DNA from: Planctomycetota bacterium
GTDB taxonomy: Bacteria > Planctomycetota > Planctomycetia > Pirellulales > UBA7805
DNA length: 14,046 nt
Reading direction: 5' to 3'
Assembly (NCBI GenBank): GCA_014237955.1
Contig: JABABY010000032.1
Coordinates: 1 to 14,046 of the forward strand
Part shown: positions 1-7,752 of the stretch, in pieces
How positions within the stretch are numbered: position 1 is the stretch's first letter
Layout: each line of letters opens with the position of its first letter
Made by a program: the position numbers and the translations under genes
Notes under the pieces: model-generated
The model's database searches: none
Told to the model about the DNA's origin: nothing
Seen by the model: the letters and a program-made list of their open reading frames with translations, nothing else

Positions 1-551
1 GTCCGAACGCAGAAGTGAGCGCACAAACGGGTCGTCCAAATGCATGTAATCTGTGTCACCTCGACAAAACTCTGAAATGGACCTCGAATTATCTCACGGA
101 GTGGTATGGTGAACCGCCCGCACAACTCGACCCGGAACAGGAACGCATCGCGGCATCACTGCTGTGGCTGCTCAAGGGAGATGCAATGCAACGTTCGCTT
201 GCCGCCTGGCACATGGGTTGGGACGAGGCTCTGAACATTTCAGGGGACGCCTGGCAGGCTCCGTTTTTGGCACAACTACTCGCAGACCCTTATGCACAGC
301 CTCGTTTTATCGCCCATCGCTCATTACGCAAATTACCCGGGTATCACAATTTCGAATATGATTTCTTAGAACCCGAACCGCAACTGAATACAAAAAATCA
401 AGAGGCGCTGGACACCTGGCAAGCAATACAAACACCCAAAGACTCACGTCACGAGAGGCTCTTAGAAATGACGGGTGGCGAAGGAGTGGAAACGCTCCGC
501 AAACGCCTTACAAACGAGCGCGATGACAAACCTGTTTCAATACCGGAGTAG
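1..551 (+). CDS. C-terminal part of a c-type (probably multiheme) cytochrome with HEAT-like tail, truncated by the window
   Basis: The frame is open to the left edge: codons before the GTG at 15 still read through as P-N-A-E, so this is the 3' end of a longer gene and 15 is probably not its start. A CxxCH heme-attachment motif (C-N-L-C-H, bases 45-59) shows covalent heme c binding, which implies export to the periplasm. The rest is a mostly helical stretch with repeated A/L-rich helices (A-A-W-H-M-G..., A-H-R-S-L-R-K-L) resembling HEAT-type repeats. Planctomycetes encode large proteins that combine several CxxCH motifs with HEAT repeats. Only one heme motif is visible here, so 'multiheme' is inference from that family. 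The stop at 549-551 is followed 5 bp later by the next gene, whose ribosome site lies in this gene's last codons. A role in electron transfer is likely; the donor and acceptor are unknown. Confidence 0.75.
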   Translation, partial: PNAEVSAQTGRPNACNLCHLDKTLKWTSNYLTEWYGEPPAQLDPEQERIAASLLWLLKGDAMQRSLAAWHMGWDEALNISGDAWQAPFLAQLLADPYAQPRFIAHRSLRKLPGYHNFEYDFLEPEPQLNTKNQEALDTWQAIQTPKDSRHERLLEMTGGEGVETLRKRLTNERDDKPVSIPE

Positions 552-556
552 TTTTT

Positions 557-1042
557 ATGTCTGAGATTCAGTGTGATTTTGAATCTACTTCTAATTCCTC
601 CTCCCTACAAAACGCTTGTGGCGTCGTCCGCTTCCATCTCTGTTTCGGTTGGTGGCTGCTCCTGATTTTTTTGAGCCTGGGGATTGTGCTTGAAGTCATG
701 CATGGGTTCAAGATCGGCTGGTATCTAGATGTTGACAATGAAACTCGTCGATCCATGCTAACGCTCGCCCACACACATGGAACGCTCTTGGCATTAGTCA
801 ATATTGCCTTCTCTTGGACAGTCGCCCGCCTTCCCGAATGGAAGACAAGTAATCTGAAAATAGCGTCAACGTGTCTTCTGGGAGCCAGTGTACTAATGCC
901 ACTCGGCTTTTTCCTCGGCGGACTCTTCCCATCTGATGGCGATCCCTCCCTGGGGATCTTGCTGGTTCCTGCAGGTGCGGTCTTTCTGCTGGTTGCGATT
1001 CTGTTGACCGCCATCGCGGTCAGCGGCTGCAAAAAGATCTAA
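557..1042 (+). CDS. Four-helix integral membrane protein, function unknown
   Basis: This 161-residue protein has four hydrophobic segments, at about residues 27-50, 70-90, 101-122 and 131-154, so it is almost certainly in the inner membrane. The start at 557 is supported by a GGAG at 545-548, 8 bp upstream and overlapping the end of the preceding cytochrome gene, which suggests co-transcription and coupled translation. A histidine pair (H72 and H74, in A-H-T-H-G) lies at the start of the second helix. Histidines in such positions sometimes bind heme or metal, and the neighbour is a heme protein, but this is only suggestive. No known family could be assigned with confidence. An antisense frame at 568-1032 is a shadow. 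Confidence 0.8.
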   Translation: MSEIQCDFESTSNSSSLQNACGVVRFHLCFGWWLLLIFLSLGIVLEVMHGFKIGWYLDVDNETRRSMLTLAHTHGTLLALVNIAFSWTVARLPEWKTSNLKIASTCLLGASVLMPLGFFLGGLFPSDGDPSLGILLVPAGAVFLLVAILLTAIAVSGCKKI

Positions 1043-1062
1043 ACTATTTTGTCTTGGGGCGG

Positions 1063-1398
1063 TTACTGTCCGATTTTTGGTGGCTTGAATGCGATGATAG
1101 AACCGATCACGATCACGATGGTGATCGCGTACACAATCAGCCAGATATCGCGACTGGGCGTCACAATAAAGAGTGGATTGTAGACCAAAGCCACGATACC
1201 GAGCCTCCAGGTCCAGCGGACCTTTCCTCTTTGATAGGCCTGATAGGCAAGGTACATAAAACAGACACAGCAAATCCCACGCAGGACGAGGGTGTACTGA
1301 TCGGGATTGCCCGACCTCAATGCGAGCAGGAACAACGAGGCAATGACGATTGCCTGGGGAATCCAAATTGGTTTTGATGCTGTTGCTTTTTCACTCAC
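1063..1398 (-). CDS. Small four-helix membrane protein, DUF6804-like
   Basis: This 111-residue protein starts at a GTG (reverse complement of 1396-1398). A GGAG lies 8 bases upstream (1406-1409 on the plus strand), which supports that start. It has four hydrophobic segments at about residues 11-28, 36-54, 66-80 and 84-103, short polar ends and a basic C-terminus (K-P-P-K). The third and fourth segments flank a Y-N-P-L-F...P-S-R-D-I-W stretch. That resembles the small planctomycete and proteobacterial membrane proteins grouped as DUF6804; the assignment is from memory of the pattern and is moderate. The function of that family is not known. It converges on the membrane-protein gene ending at 1042, with only 20 bp between the stops, so the two are not in one operon. 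Confidence 0.72.
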   Translation of the reverse strand: MSEKATASKPIWIPQAIVIASLFLLALRSGNPDQYTLVLRGICCVCFMYLAYQAYQRGKVRWTWRLGIVALVYNPLFIVTPSRDIWLIVYAITIVIVIGSIIAFKPPKIGQ

Positions 1399-1799
1399 AA
1401 GATCACTCCGGTACAGTGAGAGGGCATACTCCCCGAGAGTCGTTTCTACGGGCCTATTCTACGCTATTTGAGTGACATCTAATATGAACACTCCGGCGAG
1501 AATTATCCCCGGGAACTTACTTTAAGGGCAATGAAATCGCCCTCAGGCATAAACATCGAGGATTGAGAGGGAGCATTCTCTGAAGGATCGACGCACTCAT
1601 GCATTGGCGCTGAAACCCGAAACAGAAAACAACATCCCCTTCTCGATATGATCTGCTTTGGTGTCGAGGTTCTTTAAACAACTCGCTTTGATAGTCTTTG
1701 TTGGATTTTTTTGATCTATCTCTCTGTGGTGATACGAAGCAGTTGTACAATGATCTCATACTATCTGCACACCCAGATCGGTTTTTAGAGGCTCACACA
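1399..1799. other. Intergenic region between divergent genes, no gene seen
   Basis: About 400 bp separate the minus-strand small membrane protein from the plus-strand DUF1080 gene, so promoters for both should lie here. Ribosome sites are visible at both ends (1406-1409 for the minus gene, 1786-1791 for the plus gene). I found no promoter pair good enough to mark. A T-rich run sits near 1704-1712. A frame running in from 1698 is joined to the DUF1080 gene but begins with TTG, has no ribosome site and would put a non-signal leader before the signal peptide. A minus-strand frame at 1517-1759 has no recognisable content. No tRNA or other RNA gene was recognised. Confidence 0.5.
1786..1791 (+). 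promoter_or_regulatory. Ribosome binding site that fixes the DUF1080 start
   Basis: The sequence TAGAGG, containing GAGG, ends 8 bp before the ATG at 1800. The protein from that ATG begins directly with a signal peptide, so this site selects 1800 over the longer TTG start at 1698. Confidence 0.6.
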
Positions 1800-2564
1800 A
1801 TGTCCGTTCACCAATGGTTCATTGCCCTGTTGCTGATTTTCGCTCTTGCCTATTCTTTGGAACCAACAGGTTTTAGCCAGCAACCATTGGACCGTGGATC
1901 GCAGTCTCGGAGCGACGGATGGCAGATATTATTTGATGGCCATACGCTCACCGGCTGGCAAGCGATGCCGAAAAAGAGTGCCTCGGACTGGACGGTGCAG
2001 AACGGGACCATCGTAGGGCGAGGCAGTGCCGATCGGTTATCGTATTTGGTCTGGAAAGACAAACAGTTGAGAAATTTTGAACTTCGGCTCCGCTACCGCC
2101 TTCCGGGTCGTGGCAACTCGGGAATCGAGGTCCGAAGTCGGCCTGACCCGTCCGGCAAGCGGCCACTCGAAGGGTATCACGCCGACCTGGGACATGTCGG
2201 CATCGGTCCTCATATTCTCGGTGCGTGGGATTTCCACTTCGCCAAACGGAGCGAACCACCCTGTCCCCGCGGAAGTCGCCTGACGATTGCCCCGGACGCC
2301 AAGTTGCGTAAGACCCGTATTCCCGATGCGCTGTCGCTTGACGATCTGCGCCCCCACGGGTGGAATGATGTGCGTATCGTCGTCCGAGGAAACCGCTTGC
2401 AGTTTTTTATTAATGGGAAACTGGCTTCCGAATTCACCGACAATGCTCGAGAAGGACGACTCGAACGGGGAGCAATCGCACTTCAAATTCACGACAAAGA
2501 CATGGTTGTCGAATTTAAAGACCTACGGCTTCGACAGTTCGCATCAGAGATGCCGGAACGATAA
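1800..2564 (+). CDS. Secreted DUF1080 / 3-keto-disaccharide hydrolase domain protein
   Basis: This 254-residue protein has an N-terminal signal sequence (hydrophobic residues 6-19) and a single DUF1080 domain, about residues 38-247. Family hallmarks are visible: the opening L-F-D-G-H-T-L-T-G-W (44-53), W-T-V-Q-N-G-T-I-V (64-72), the N-S-G-I-E-V strand (106-111) and the closing G-A-I-A-L-Q-I-H (224-231). The family has a concanavalin-like beta-sandwich fold. Characterised members hydrolyse 3-keto-glycosides, and many planctomycete paralogues are untested. The length is normal for a single-domain member. It stands alone between a divergent and a convergent gene, so nothing adjacent points to a specific substrate. 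ThuA and TIM-barrel genes that could act on related sugars lie 7-9 kb away. Confidence 0.88.
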   Translation: MSVHQWFIALLLIFALAYSLEPTGFSQQPLDRGSQSRSDGWQILFDGHTLTGWQAMPKKSASDWTVQNGTIVGRGSADRLSYLVWKDKQLRNFELRLRYRLPGRGNSGIEVRSRPDPSGKRPLEGYHADLGHVGIGPHILGAWDFHFAKRSEPPCPRGSRLTIAPDAKLRKTRIPDALSLDDLRPHGWNDVRIVVRGNRLQFFINGKLASEFTDNAREGRLERGAIALQIHDKDMVVEFKDLRLRQFASEMPER

Positions 2565-2639
2565 GACTCCGATTATGCAATTGCTCTAAATCCATCGCAG
2601 GTTCTAAAACCAGCTATGACTCTGCAATGGCGAATCGGG

Positions 2640-3959
2640 TTAATCCGGCGTACTTTCAAAAGGCACGAACGAATCAGACTTTAAATCCACCTTTCTTGAA
2701 GTCGTTTCCGATTCGGCAAAATCGCTCTCCGTTTGGAAGACGCGGAGTCCAAAGACGGGAAGCATAGAGAACAGATGATCAAAAATGGTCGCCTGAATGT
2801 CCTCATAGAATGCCCAACGCGTATCGGTAGTAAAACAATATAACTCGATTGGAAGGCCATTGGCCGTCGGTTGTAACTGGCGAACCAACAAGGTCATCGC
2901 GGTATGGTGGATCTTCGGATGCTGTTGGAGATAGGCTAAGATGTACTGACGAAAGAGGCCGCTGTTGGTGATCCGCGGACCATCATCACACTCGGGGCTT
3001 CCCAAAACAGACTCCTTTTCCAATGTCAGAGCCTCATCCATGAGTGGGATGTTCGCAACTTGATCCAATTCACTCTTTGCAAGCATCCGGATCGATCGCT
3101 GATCCAGTAAGATTGATCGCTTGATCCGCCGGCCACCGGAATCGAACATTCCCCGCCAGTTGACAAACGGATTCTGGACCAGGGTGTAGGTCGGCAAACT
3201 TGTAATGGTCTTGTCAAAATTCTGAACCTTCACCACGTTCAATGAAACCTCGGTCACGTATCCATCGGCGTCCGCACCCTTTACGGTGATCCAATCGCCG
3301 ATACGCACAAGGTCGCCGGTGGTAACGATGACATTTGCAAACATCGAAAGGAGTGTGTCACGAAAGACGAGGAGGAGAACCGCCGACATCGCACTAAGTC
3401 CGGTAATGAAGTAGATAGGTGATTTTTCGATCAGCGTTGAAATAACGAGGATGATCGCGATGCTATACACAAGAAAAGAGCCGACGGTTATATATCCCCC
3501 AAAGGCATTCTCACGATTCACCGACGGCAAACTGGAGTAATGGGCATTGGCAAGACGGGCTACCCGGATAATCATATGAGCGACGATAAGGATAAAAATC
3601 GAGTTGATCACTCGGTGTGCCATGCCAACAAATTCTTTATCGAGATCTGGCAACCAATCGATGCCGATATCGACCACAACGATAGCGACGACGCTCGCCA
3701 TACTCCCGAGTACACGGCTCTCTATAATTTGTTTCAGACGAAGACTCTTCGAGGCAAATCTGCTCTTAGCAATCGGCCTGAAAACCAGAAATCTGCAAAT
3801 CAAATAAATCAGCCAGATCGCGATAATCAGCCCTACGATGACGACCAGATAGAGGAAGATGTGGGGTTGCTTCCCGCCCGAGACTTGGCTTAGCCAATTT
3901 GTTAGTGAACTTGCAACGAGGACACCGGGAAAAGAACCTGGATCTCTGCCTGTCAACAT
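2640..3959 (-). CDS. MscS-family mechanosensitive ion channel, YbdG-like
   Basis: This 439-residue inner-membrane protein opens under membrane tension to release solutes during osmotic down-shock. Hydrophobic segments lie at about residues 33-59, 84-104, 115-135, 155-176 and 182-212. The last is the pore helix region, with alternating small residues and F-R-D-T-L-L-S-M-F-A-N-V. The MscS beta domain follows (G-D-L-V-R-I-G-D-W-I, 215-224, then V-T-E-V-S-L-N-V-V). Then come the N-F-V/N-W-R-G-M...S-G-G-R-R-I-K-R signature (about 264-281) and an alpha/beta C-terminal domain. That signature matches the YbdG/MscM branch rather than classic MscS; five helices before the beta domain also fit YbdG. The ATG at 3959 is preceded by AAAGGAG (3966-3972 on the plus strand), 6 bp away, so the start is firm. 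The gene converges on the DUF1080 gene and appears monocistronic. Confidence 0.93.
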   Translation of the reverse strand: MLTGRDPGSFPGVLVASSLTNWLSQVSGGKQPHIFLYLVVIVGLIIAIWLIYLICRFLVFRPIAKSRFASKSLRLKQIIESRVLGSMASVVAIVVVDIGIDWLPDLDKEFVGMAHRVINSIFILIVAHMIIRVARLANAHYSSLPSVNRENAFGGYITVGSFLVYSIAIILVISTLIEKSPIYFITGLSAMSAVLLLVFRDTLLSMFANVIVTTGDLVRIGDWITVKGADADGYVTEVSLNVVKVQNFDKTITSLPTYTLVQNPFVNWRGMFDSGGRRIKRSILLDQRSIRMLAKSELDQVANIPLMDEALTLEKESVLGSPECDDGPRITNSGLFRQYILAYLQQHPKIHHTAMTLLVRQLQPTANGLPIELYCFTTDTRWAFYEDIQATIFDHLFSMLPVFGLRVFQTESDFAESETTSRKVDLKSDSFVPFESTPD

Positions 3960-4441
3960 CTCCGTCTCCTTTGCTACACCACGACAACGATAATGGATTC
4001 GTCGCCGACTAATCTGAAACCGGAAAGCTCGATTTCTAAAACGCTACTAGTGTACCGAATCTTCGGCTGCCACCAATGAGCAACTGCACATCGTTAACCA
4101 CTGCTAGAAAATTGTGGGGTTGCCGGGGATCATGAAAAACTCTCTGGCAGGTCTCTTACCGAGGATGCCTATTTTGCGATTTTACAAGGGGTTTGATGAT
4201 CTTCGTGCTCGAATGGGTCTTTCAGCAGCAGCAGCTCTGCCTGGCGCCGGGGGTTCGAGCCTGCTGCTCTTGGCGGTATACTTGCCAAGGTCATCTTTTC
4301 GCAATCGGCTTGTGGTGGCGGGCCATCTCTCGCGAGGGAGTGTTCACAAGATAGTGCGAAGGCCAAGATAGACCTCATCTTCTCCGGCTATACTTTCTTC
4401 TCCCGACATTGAAATAGTCAGTGCTGCTTGCTGTAAATGCA
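3960..4441. other. Intergenic region, structured, no convincing gene
   Basis: About 480 bp separate the divergent channel gene and the ATP-grasp operon, so promoters for both belong here. Frames at 4114-4371 (plus, GTG start) and 4169-4378 (minus) overlap each other, lack ribosome sites and resemble no known protein, so I do not call them. Two adjacent hairpins lie at 4224-4289 (separate entry). An 8-bp palindrome CTCGCGAG is at 4329-4336. A TATACT at 4389-4394 resembles a -10 box about 50 bp before the operon, but no matching -35 is present. Confidence 0.45.
4224..4289 (+). other. Two adjacent intergenic hairpins upstream of the ATP-grasp operon
   Basis: The first hairpin pairs bases 4224-4231 (AGCAGCAG) with 4261-4268 (CTGCTGCT). 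After a 2-nt bulge it continues with GCTC (4234-4237) pairing GAGC (4257-4260), giving 12 pairs around a 19-nt GC-rich loop that contains the palindrome GGCGCC. The second hairpin follows immediately: CTTGGC (4269-4274) pairs with GCCAAG (4284-4289) around a 9-nt loop. A short T-rich stretch (TCATCTTTTC) follows, but not a clean T-run. It could be an untranslated-leader structure, a transcription end for unseen transcripts, or chance structure in GC-rich DNA. Confidence 0.35.
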
Positions 4442-5860
4442 ATGAACGAAAACCACTTCTTTAACGAAATGTTTGCCAATGAGGAGGTCCGCGAGCCCTA
4501 CCGGCAGGTCATCGAGTGGGTTCGGTCGATGCCATCGGATCATGTCGCTGTCAAACATTCTGAGGCTGAAAAGCTCTTCCGGCGGATTGGTATCACATTT
4601 GTAACCTATGGGGACAAGAGCGATGCTGAACGGCTGATTCCGTTTGACATGATCCCACGCATCCTCACTGCTCGGGAATGGCGGAAAATAGAGAGTGGTG
4701 TACGCCAACGTGCGCGGGCACTCAACGCATTTCTGATGGATGTCTACGATGCTGGTGAAATTGTGCGCGCGGGAAAAATGCCTGCCCAACTCGTTTACTG
4801 CAATCCCGCCTACGAACATGAGGCGGTCGGCTTCAAACCACCCCAAGGTATTTTTGGCCATATTGTGGGTACGGACATCGTTCGAACGGGGGCCGACGAA
4901 TTCTTTGTCCTCGAGGACAACTGTCGTACCCCTTCAGGGGTTTCCTACATGTTGGAAAATCGGGAAATCATGATGCGGATGTTTCCCTCCCTGTTTCAGA
5001 CCAACCGGGTTGCGCCCATTGAGGATTATCCAGAGATTTTACGTCGCACCCTCGCAAGCGTTGCACCCCCCAAATGTGACCGCGAGCCGGTGATTGCCAT
5101 CCTCACGCCGGGTGCCATGAACAGTGCCTACTACGAACACAGTTTCCTAGCCGACATGATGGGCATCGAACTGGTAGAAGGGCAGGATTTGTTTGTCGAT
5201 GATGACCTCGTCTATATGCGGACTATTCGAGGCCCTGAGCGGGTCGATATACTCTACCGACGGGTCGATGACGCTTTTCTCGACCCTCTGTGCTTCCGTT
5301 CTGATTCGATGCTCGGCGTACCGGGATTAATGAACGCTTACCGGACGGGGGGCGTCTCAATATGTTCGGCACCCGGTGTTGGTGTTGCAGATGATAAGGC
5401 AATTTACACCTACGTGCCCGAGATGATTCATTTTTATCTTGGCGAAGAGCCCATCTTAAACAATGTGCCAACTCGGAGGTGCAGCAATCCGGACGATTTA
5501 GCCTACGTCCTCGACAAGATGTCAGAACTGGTAATCAAACGGGTTCACGGTTCAGGCGGATATGGCATGTTGGTAGGTCCTACCTCGACCAAAAAACAAA
5601 TTGAGGACTTTGCCCAACAGCTACGTGCCGAACCCCACGATTTTATCGCCCAGCCAACACTCGCACTCTCCACTTCACCAACATATGTTGAGGAACAGTT
5701 GGTGCCACGGCATGTCGATCTACGGCCGTTTTGTCTGGTAGGAAAAACAACGTATGTTTGCCCGGGTGGATTGACCCGCGTCGCACTCAAAGAAGGTTCC
5801 TTGGTGGTCAATTCATCTCAAGGTGGCGGTGTGAAAGATACCTGGGTGCTGGTCGAATAG
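4442..5860 (+). CDS. Circularly permuted ATP-grasp type 2 protein (DUF404/DUF407 type)
   Basis: This 472-residue cytoplasmic protein is a predicted ATP-dependent carboxylate-amine ligase of the permuted ATP-grasp fold. Typical features are the opening N-E-M-F (8-11), the I-P-F-D-M-I-P-R region (66-73), L-E-D-N-C-R-T-P-S-G-V (157-167) followed by L-E-N-R, and the I-K-R-V-H-G-S-G-G-Y-G-M nucleotide-binding stretch (365-376, with likely lysine K366). Further ones are R-H-V-D-L-R-P-F (423-430) and the terminal N-S-S-Q-G-G-G-V-K-D-T-W (457-468). Length fits the family. I chose ATG 4442; GTG at 4421 would add seven residues, and neither has a clear ribosome site, so the start is uncertain. The gene is 9 bp upstream of the alpha-E gene, its standard partner. 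Comparative genomics predicts peptide or amide-bond synthesis for this set; the substrate is unknown. Confidence 0.93.
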   Translation: MNENHFFNEMFANEEVREPYRQVIEWVRSMPSDHVAVKHSEAEKLFRRIGITFVTYGDKSDAERLIPFDMIPRILTAREWRKIESGVRQRARALNAFLMDVYDAGEIVRAGKMPAQLVYCNPAYEHEAVGFKPPQGIFGHIVGTDIVRTGADEFFVLEDNCRTPSGVSYMLENREIMMRMFPSLFQTNRVAPIEDYPEILRRTLASVAPPKCDREPVIAILTPGAMNSAYYEHSFLADMMGIELVEGQDLFVDDDLVYMRTIRGPERVDILYRRVDDAFLDPLCFRSDSMLGVPGLMNAYRTGGVSICSAPGVGVADDKAIYTYVPEMIHFYLGEEPILNNVPTRRCSNPDDLAYVLDKMSELVIKRVHGSGGYGMLVGPTSTKKQIEDFAQQLRAEPHDFIAQPTLALSTSPTYVEEQLVPRHVDLRPFCLVGKTTYVCPGGLTRVALKEGSLVVNSSQGGGVKDTWVLVE

Positions 5861-5869
5861 GAGATTGAA

Positions 5870-6820
5870 ATGCTGAGCCGCACTGCACAATGTCTCTATT
5901 GGATGAGTCGGCATATGGAACGGGCGGAGCTCAATGCCCGCCTGTTAGAGGTTGGCTATCGAATCGCCCTGATGCCGAGTACGAGCAGTGGCTATCAGAG
6001 TGAATGGGGCAGCGTTCTCTCGGCTGCAGGGGCCGAAGAAGGATATGCAAGAAAATACGGTCCGGCGAAACAACAGTTCATTGAACAGTATCTGTTTCAC
6101 GATTTAGACAACCCTTCATCGATTGCCTCCTGCATCCATCTTGCACGTGAAAACGCAAGAATCGTACGTACCGCACTGACAACACAGGTATGGGATGTCA
6201 TCAATACGGTATACCAGGAAGTGCAAGCCCTTGCCCAAAAAAAGTACCTGCCTGCCAACCTACCCACAATCTGCGACTGGACCACCCGCCAGGCGAGTCT
6301 GCTGCGGGGCGCAATCGAAAGTACCCAACTCGAAGACGATGGATATGATTTTTTAAACCTCGGCTATTTTATCGAAAGAGCGGACAACACGGCTCGCCTG
6401 CTAGATGTGAAATACTATGTATTGCTACCCACGCCTGCGGCCGTGGGTGGTGAGGTAGACCACTACCAGTGGAGCACCCTGCTGCGAGCTATGTCGGCCT
6501 ACCGCGCATTCCGCTGGGCGTATCCCGGGTCTCAAACGCCCGACAAGGTCGCCCACTTTTTGATCCTCAACGCGGCCTGCCCAAGATCATTACTGCACTG
6601 TTTGAGCAGAGCATCGCGCCACCTCGATCGATTGGAAAATATTATCGAACGACCAACCGAAGCTAAGAATGTGGTGGCCGAACTGAAAAAATCTCTCATG
6701 AACCGTAATATTGACAGCATTTTTGATGAAGGGCTGCATGAATTTCTCAACGACTTTACGGCACAAATTGCCTCGATCGGTGAAACAATACGAACCTCAT
6801 ATTTTCTAGGTGGTTTTTGA
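5870..6820 (+). CDS. Alpha-E domain protein (DUF403)
   Basis: This 316-residue, almost entirely helical protein is the length of a complete alpha-E family member. The N-terminus (M-L-S-R-T-A-Q-C-L-Y-W-M-S-R-H-M-E-R-A-E) is the family signature. Further conserved patches are G-Y-F-I-E-R-A-D-N-T-A-R-L-L-D (about 162-176) and the F-L-I-L-N...P-R-S-L region (about 231-242). AGGAG at 5859-5863 overlaps the end of the preceding gene and lies 6 bp before the ATG, which fixes the start and suggests coupled translation. The stop overlaps the next start. The biochemical role of alpha-E proteins is not established. Their constant pairing with the permuted ATP-grasp protein, sometimes as one fused chain, suggests they form a complex or bind the product. 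Confidence 0.94.
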   Translation: MLSRTAQCLYWMSRHMERAELNARLLEVGYRIALMPSTSSGYQSEWGSVLSAAGAEEGYARKYGPAKQQFIEQYLFHDLDNPSSIASCIHLARENARIVRTALTTQVWDVINTVYQEVQALAQKKYLPANLPTICDWTTRQASLLRGAIESTQLEDDGYDFLNLGYFIERADNTARLLDVKYYVLLPTPAAVGGEVDHYQWSTLLRAMSAYRAFRWAYPGSQTPDKVAHFLILNAACPRSLLHCLSRASRHLDRLENIIERPTEAKNVVAELKKSLMNRNIDSIFDEGLHEFLNDFTAQIASIGETIRTSYFLGGF

Positions 6821-7638
6821 TGCGACTGTCTGTTTCTCATATTACTCGTTACACATATTCGAGTTCCGTGCGTCAGGTAACGCAGAACATGAAGCTCACT
6901 CCTAGCGAGCATGCGGGGCTACGGGTAATCGAATGGTCGATCGAATCGGATAAAACAACGTTTGGAGAGATGTTTACGGATGGCGCGGGCAACCATGTCC
7001 AAACGCTCTATGCACGTGACGAAAGAAACTCCGTTGAAATTGCTGTCCGGGGCATTGTCGAAACGACCGATACGGGTGGTGTTTTACAAAATCACCGAGA
7101 GAAGATTCATCCGACCGCCTACCTACAGAAAACCCATACCACGCTTGCGAATGCATCCATTCAGGAACTTACCCGAGAAACGGTAGACACCATCTCCGAA
7201 TCGAAAGTTCTCGACCGAGTCCATCGTCTGGCACGTCGCGCATCGGAAGTGATCTTGTACAAATATGCCAGTACAACTGTGACGACAACAGCCGCTCAGG
7301 CTCTCGAGAGCGGGCAAGGAGTCTGCCAAGACTACGCACATTTGCTGATTGCTACCTGCGGAGTTATTGGACTGCCTGCCCGCTATGTCAGCGGTTATCT
7401 GCTCGCCAGTGACAATCTATCACCCCACGAACTAACTCACGCCTGGGCTGAAGTTTTTATACCCGACCTGGGTTGGGTCGGTTTCGATCCAGCAAATCGG
7501 TGTTGCCCAGACGATAATTATATCCGACTGGCCTCGGGTTTGGATGCGAACCAAGCTGCACCCATTCGTGGCCGGTCACATGGCAAGAGCCAGGAAATAT
7601 TGGACGTTGATGTTGCCGTGAAGTCGATGCAACAGTAA
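6820..7638 (+). CDS. Transglutaminase-like cysteine peptidase-fold protein
   Basis: This 272-residue protein has the bacterial transglutaminase N-terminal region (residues 1-80, opening L-S-V-S-H-I-T-R-Y-T-Y) and a transglutaminase-like core (about 135-228). All three catalytic residues are visible: Cys169 in Q-G-V-C-Q-D-Y-A-H, His208 in T-H-A-W-A-E-V and Asp223 in G-F-D-P-A-N. The core can either cleave or form amide bonds. No signal peptide is seen, so it is probably cytoplasmic. I chose ATG 6820, which overlaps the alpha-E stop as TGATG, rather than the TTG one codon earlier; this overlap indicates translational coupling. It is the third gene of the ATP-grasp/alpha-E operon, a known association, where it is predicted to process or ligate the peptide product. 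Confidence 0.94.
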   Translation: MRLSVSHITRYTYSSSVRQVTQNMKLTPSEHAGLRVIEWSIESDKTTFGEMFTDGAGNHVQTLYARDERNSVEIAVRGIVETTDTGGVLQNHREKIHPTAYLQKTHTTLANASIQELTRETVDTISESKVLDRVHRLARRASEVILYKYASTTVTTTAAQALESGQGVCQDYAHLLIATCGVIGLPARYVSGYLLASDNLSPHELTHAWAEVFIPDLGWVGFDPANRCCPDDNYIRLASGLDANQAAPIRGRSHGKSQEILDVDVAVKSMQQ

Positions 7639-7752
7639 CGGCATAAGGTAAAGGTTGACGCACCACTAGAGGCAACCGATAATGGGGGGCGTTCCTGTAA
7701 GCTGGCGCGACTGCAACTGTCGCGACTTGCACCCCCGGGCGGATCGCTGACG
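7639..7752 (+). other. Gap after the operon with a short hairpin/direct repeat
   Basis: CGCGAC (7706-7711) pairs with GTCGCG (7719-7724) around a 7-nt loop. The unit CGCGACT also occurs twice in the same direction (7706-7712 and 7721-7727). No T-run follows, so it is not a standard intrinsic terminator. It lies 29 bp before the sulfatase start and could mark the operon boundary or a regulatory site. Confidence 0.35.

Noticed and set aside
568..1032. Long minus-strand frame opposite the four-helix membrane protein
   Set aside because: The plus-strand frame has a ribosome site and clear transmembrane pattern; the antisense translation is basic, low in structure and unlike any family.
1698..1799. 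N-terminal extension of the DUF1080 gene
   Set aside because: The TTG start has no ribosome site and would bury the signal peptide; ATG 1800 has both a ribosome site and a terminal signal sequence.
4250..4266. GGTTCGAGCC stretch resembling a tRNA T-arm
   Set aside because: The five bases on either side do not pair as a T-stem, and no anticodon arm, acceptor stem or CCA end is present.
4114..4371. Plus-strand frame of 85 codons in the intergenic gap
   Set aside because: GTG start without ribosome site, no recognisable family, and it overlaps an equally weak minus-strand frame and a hairpin region.
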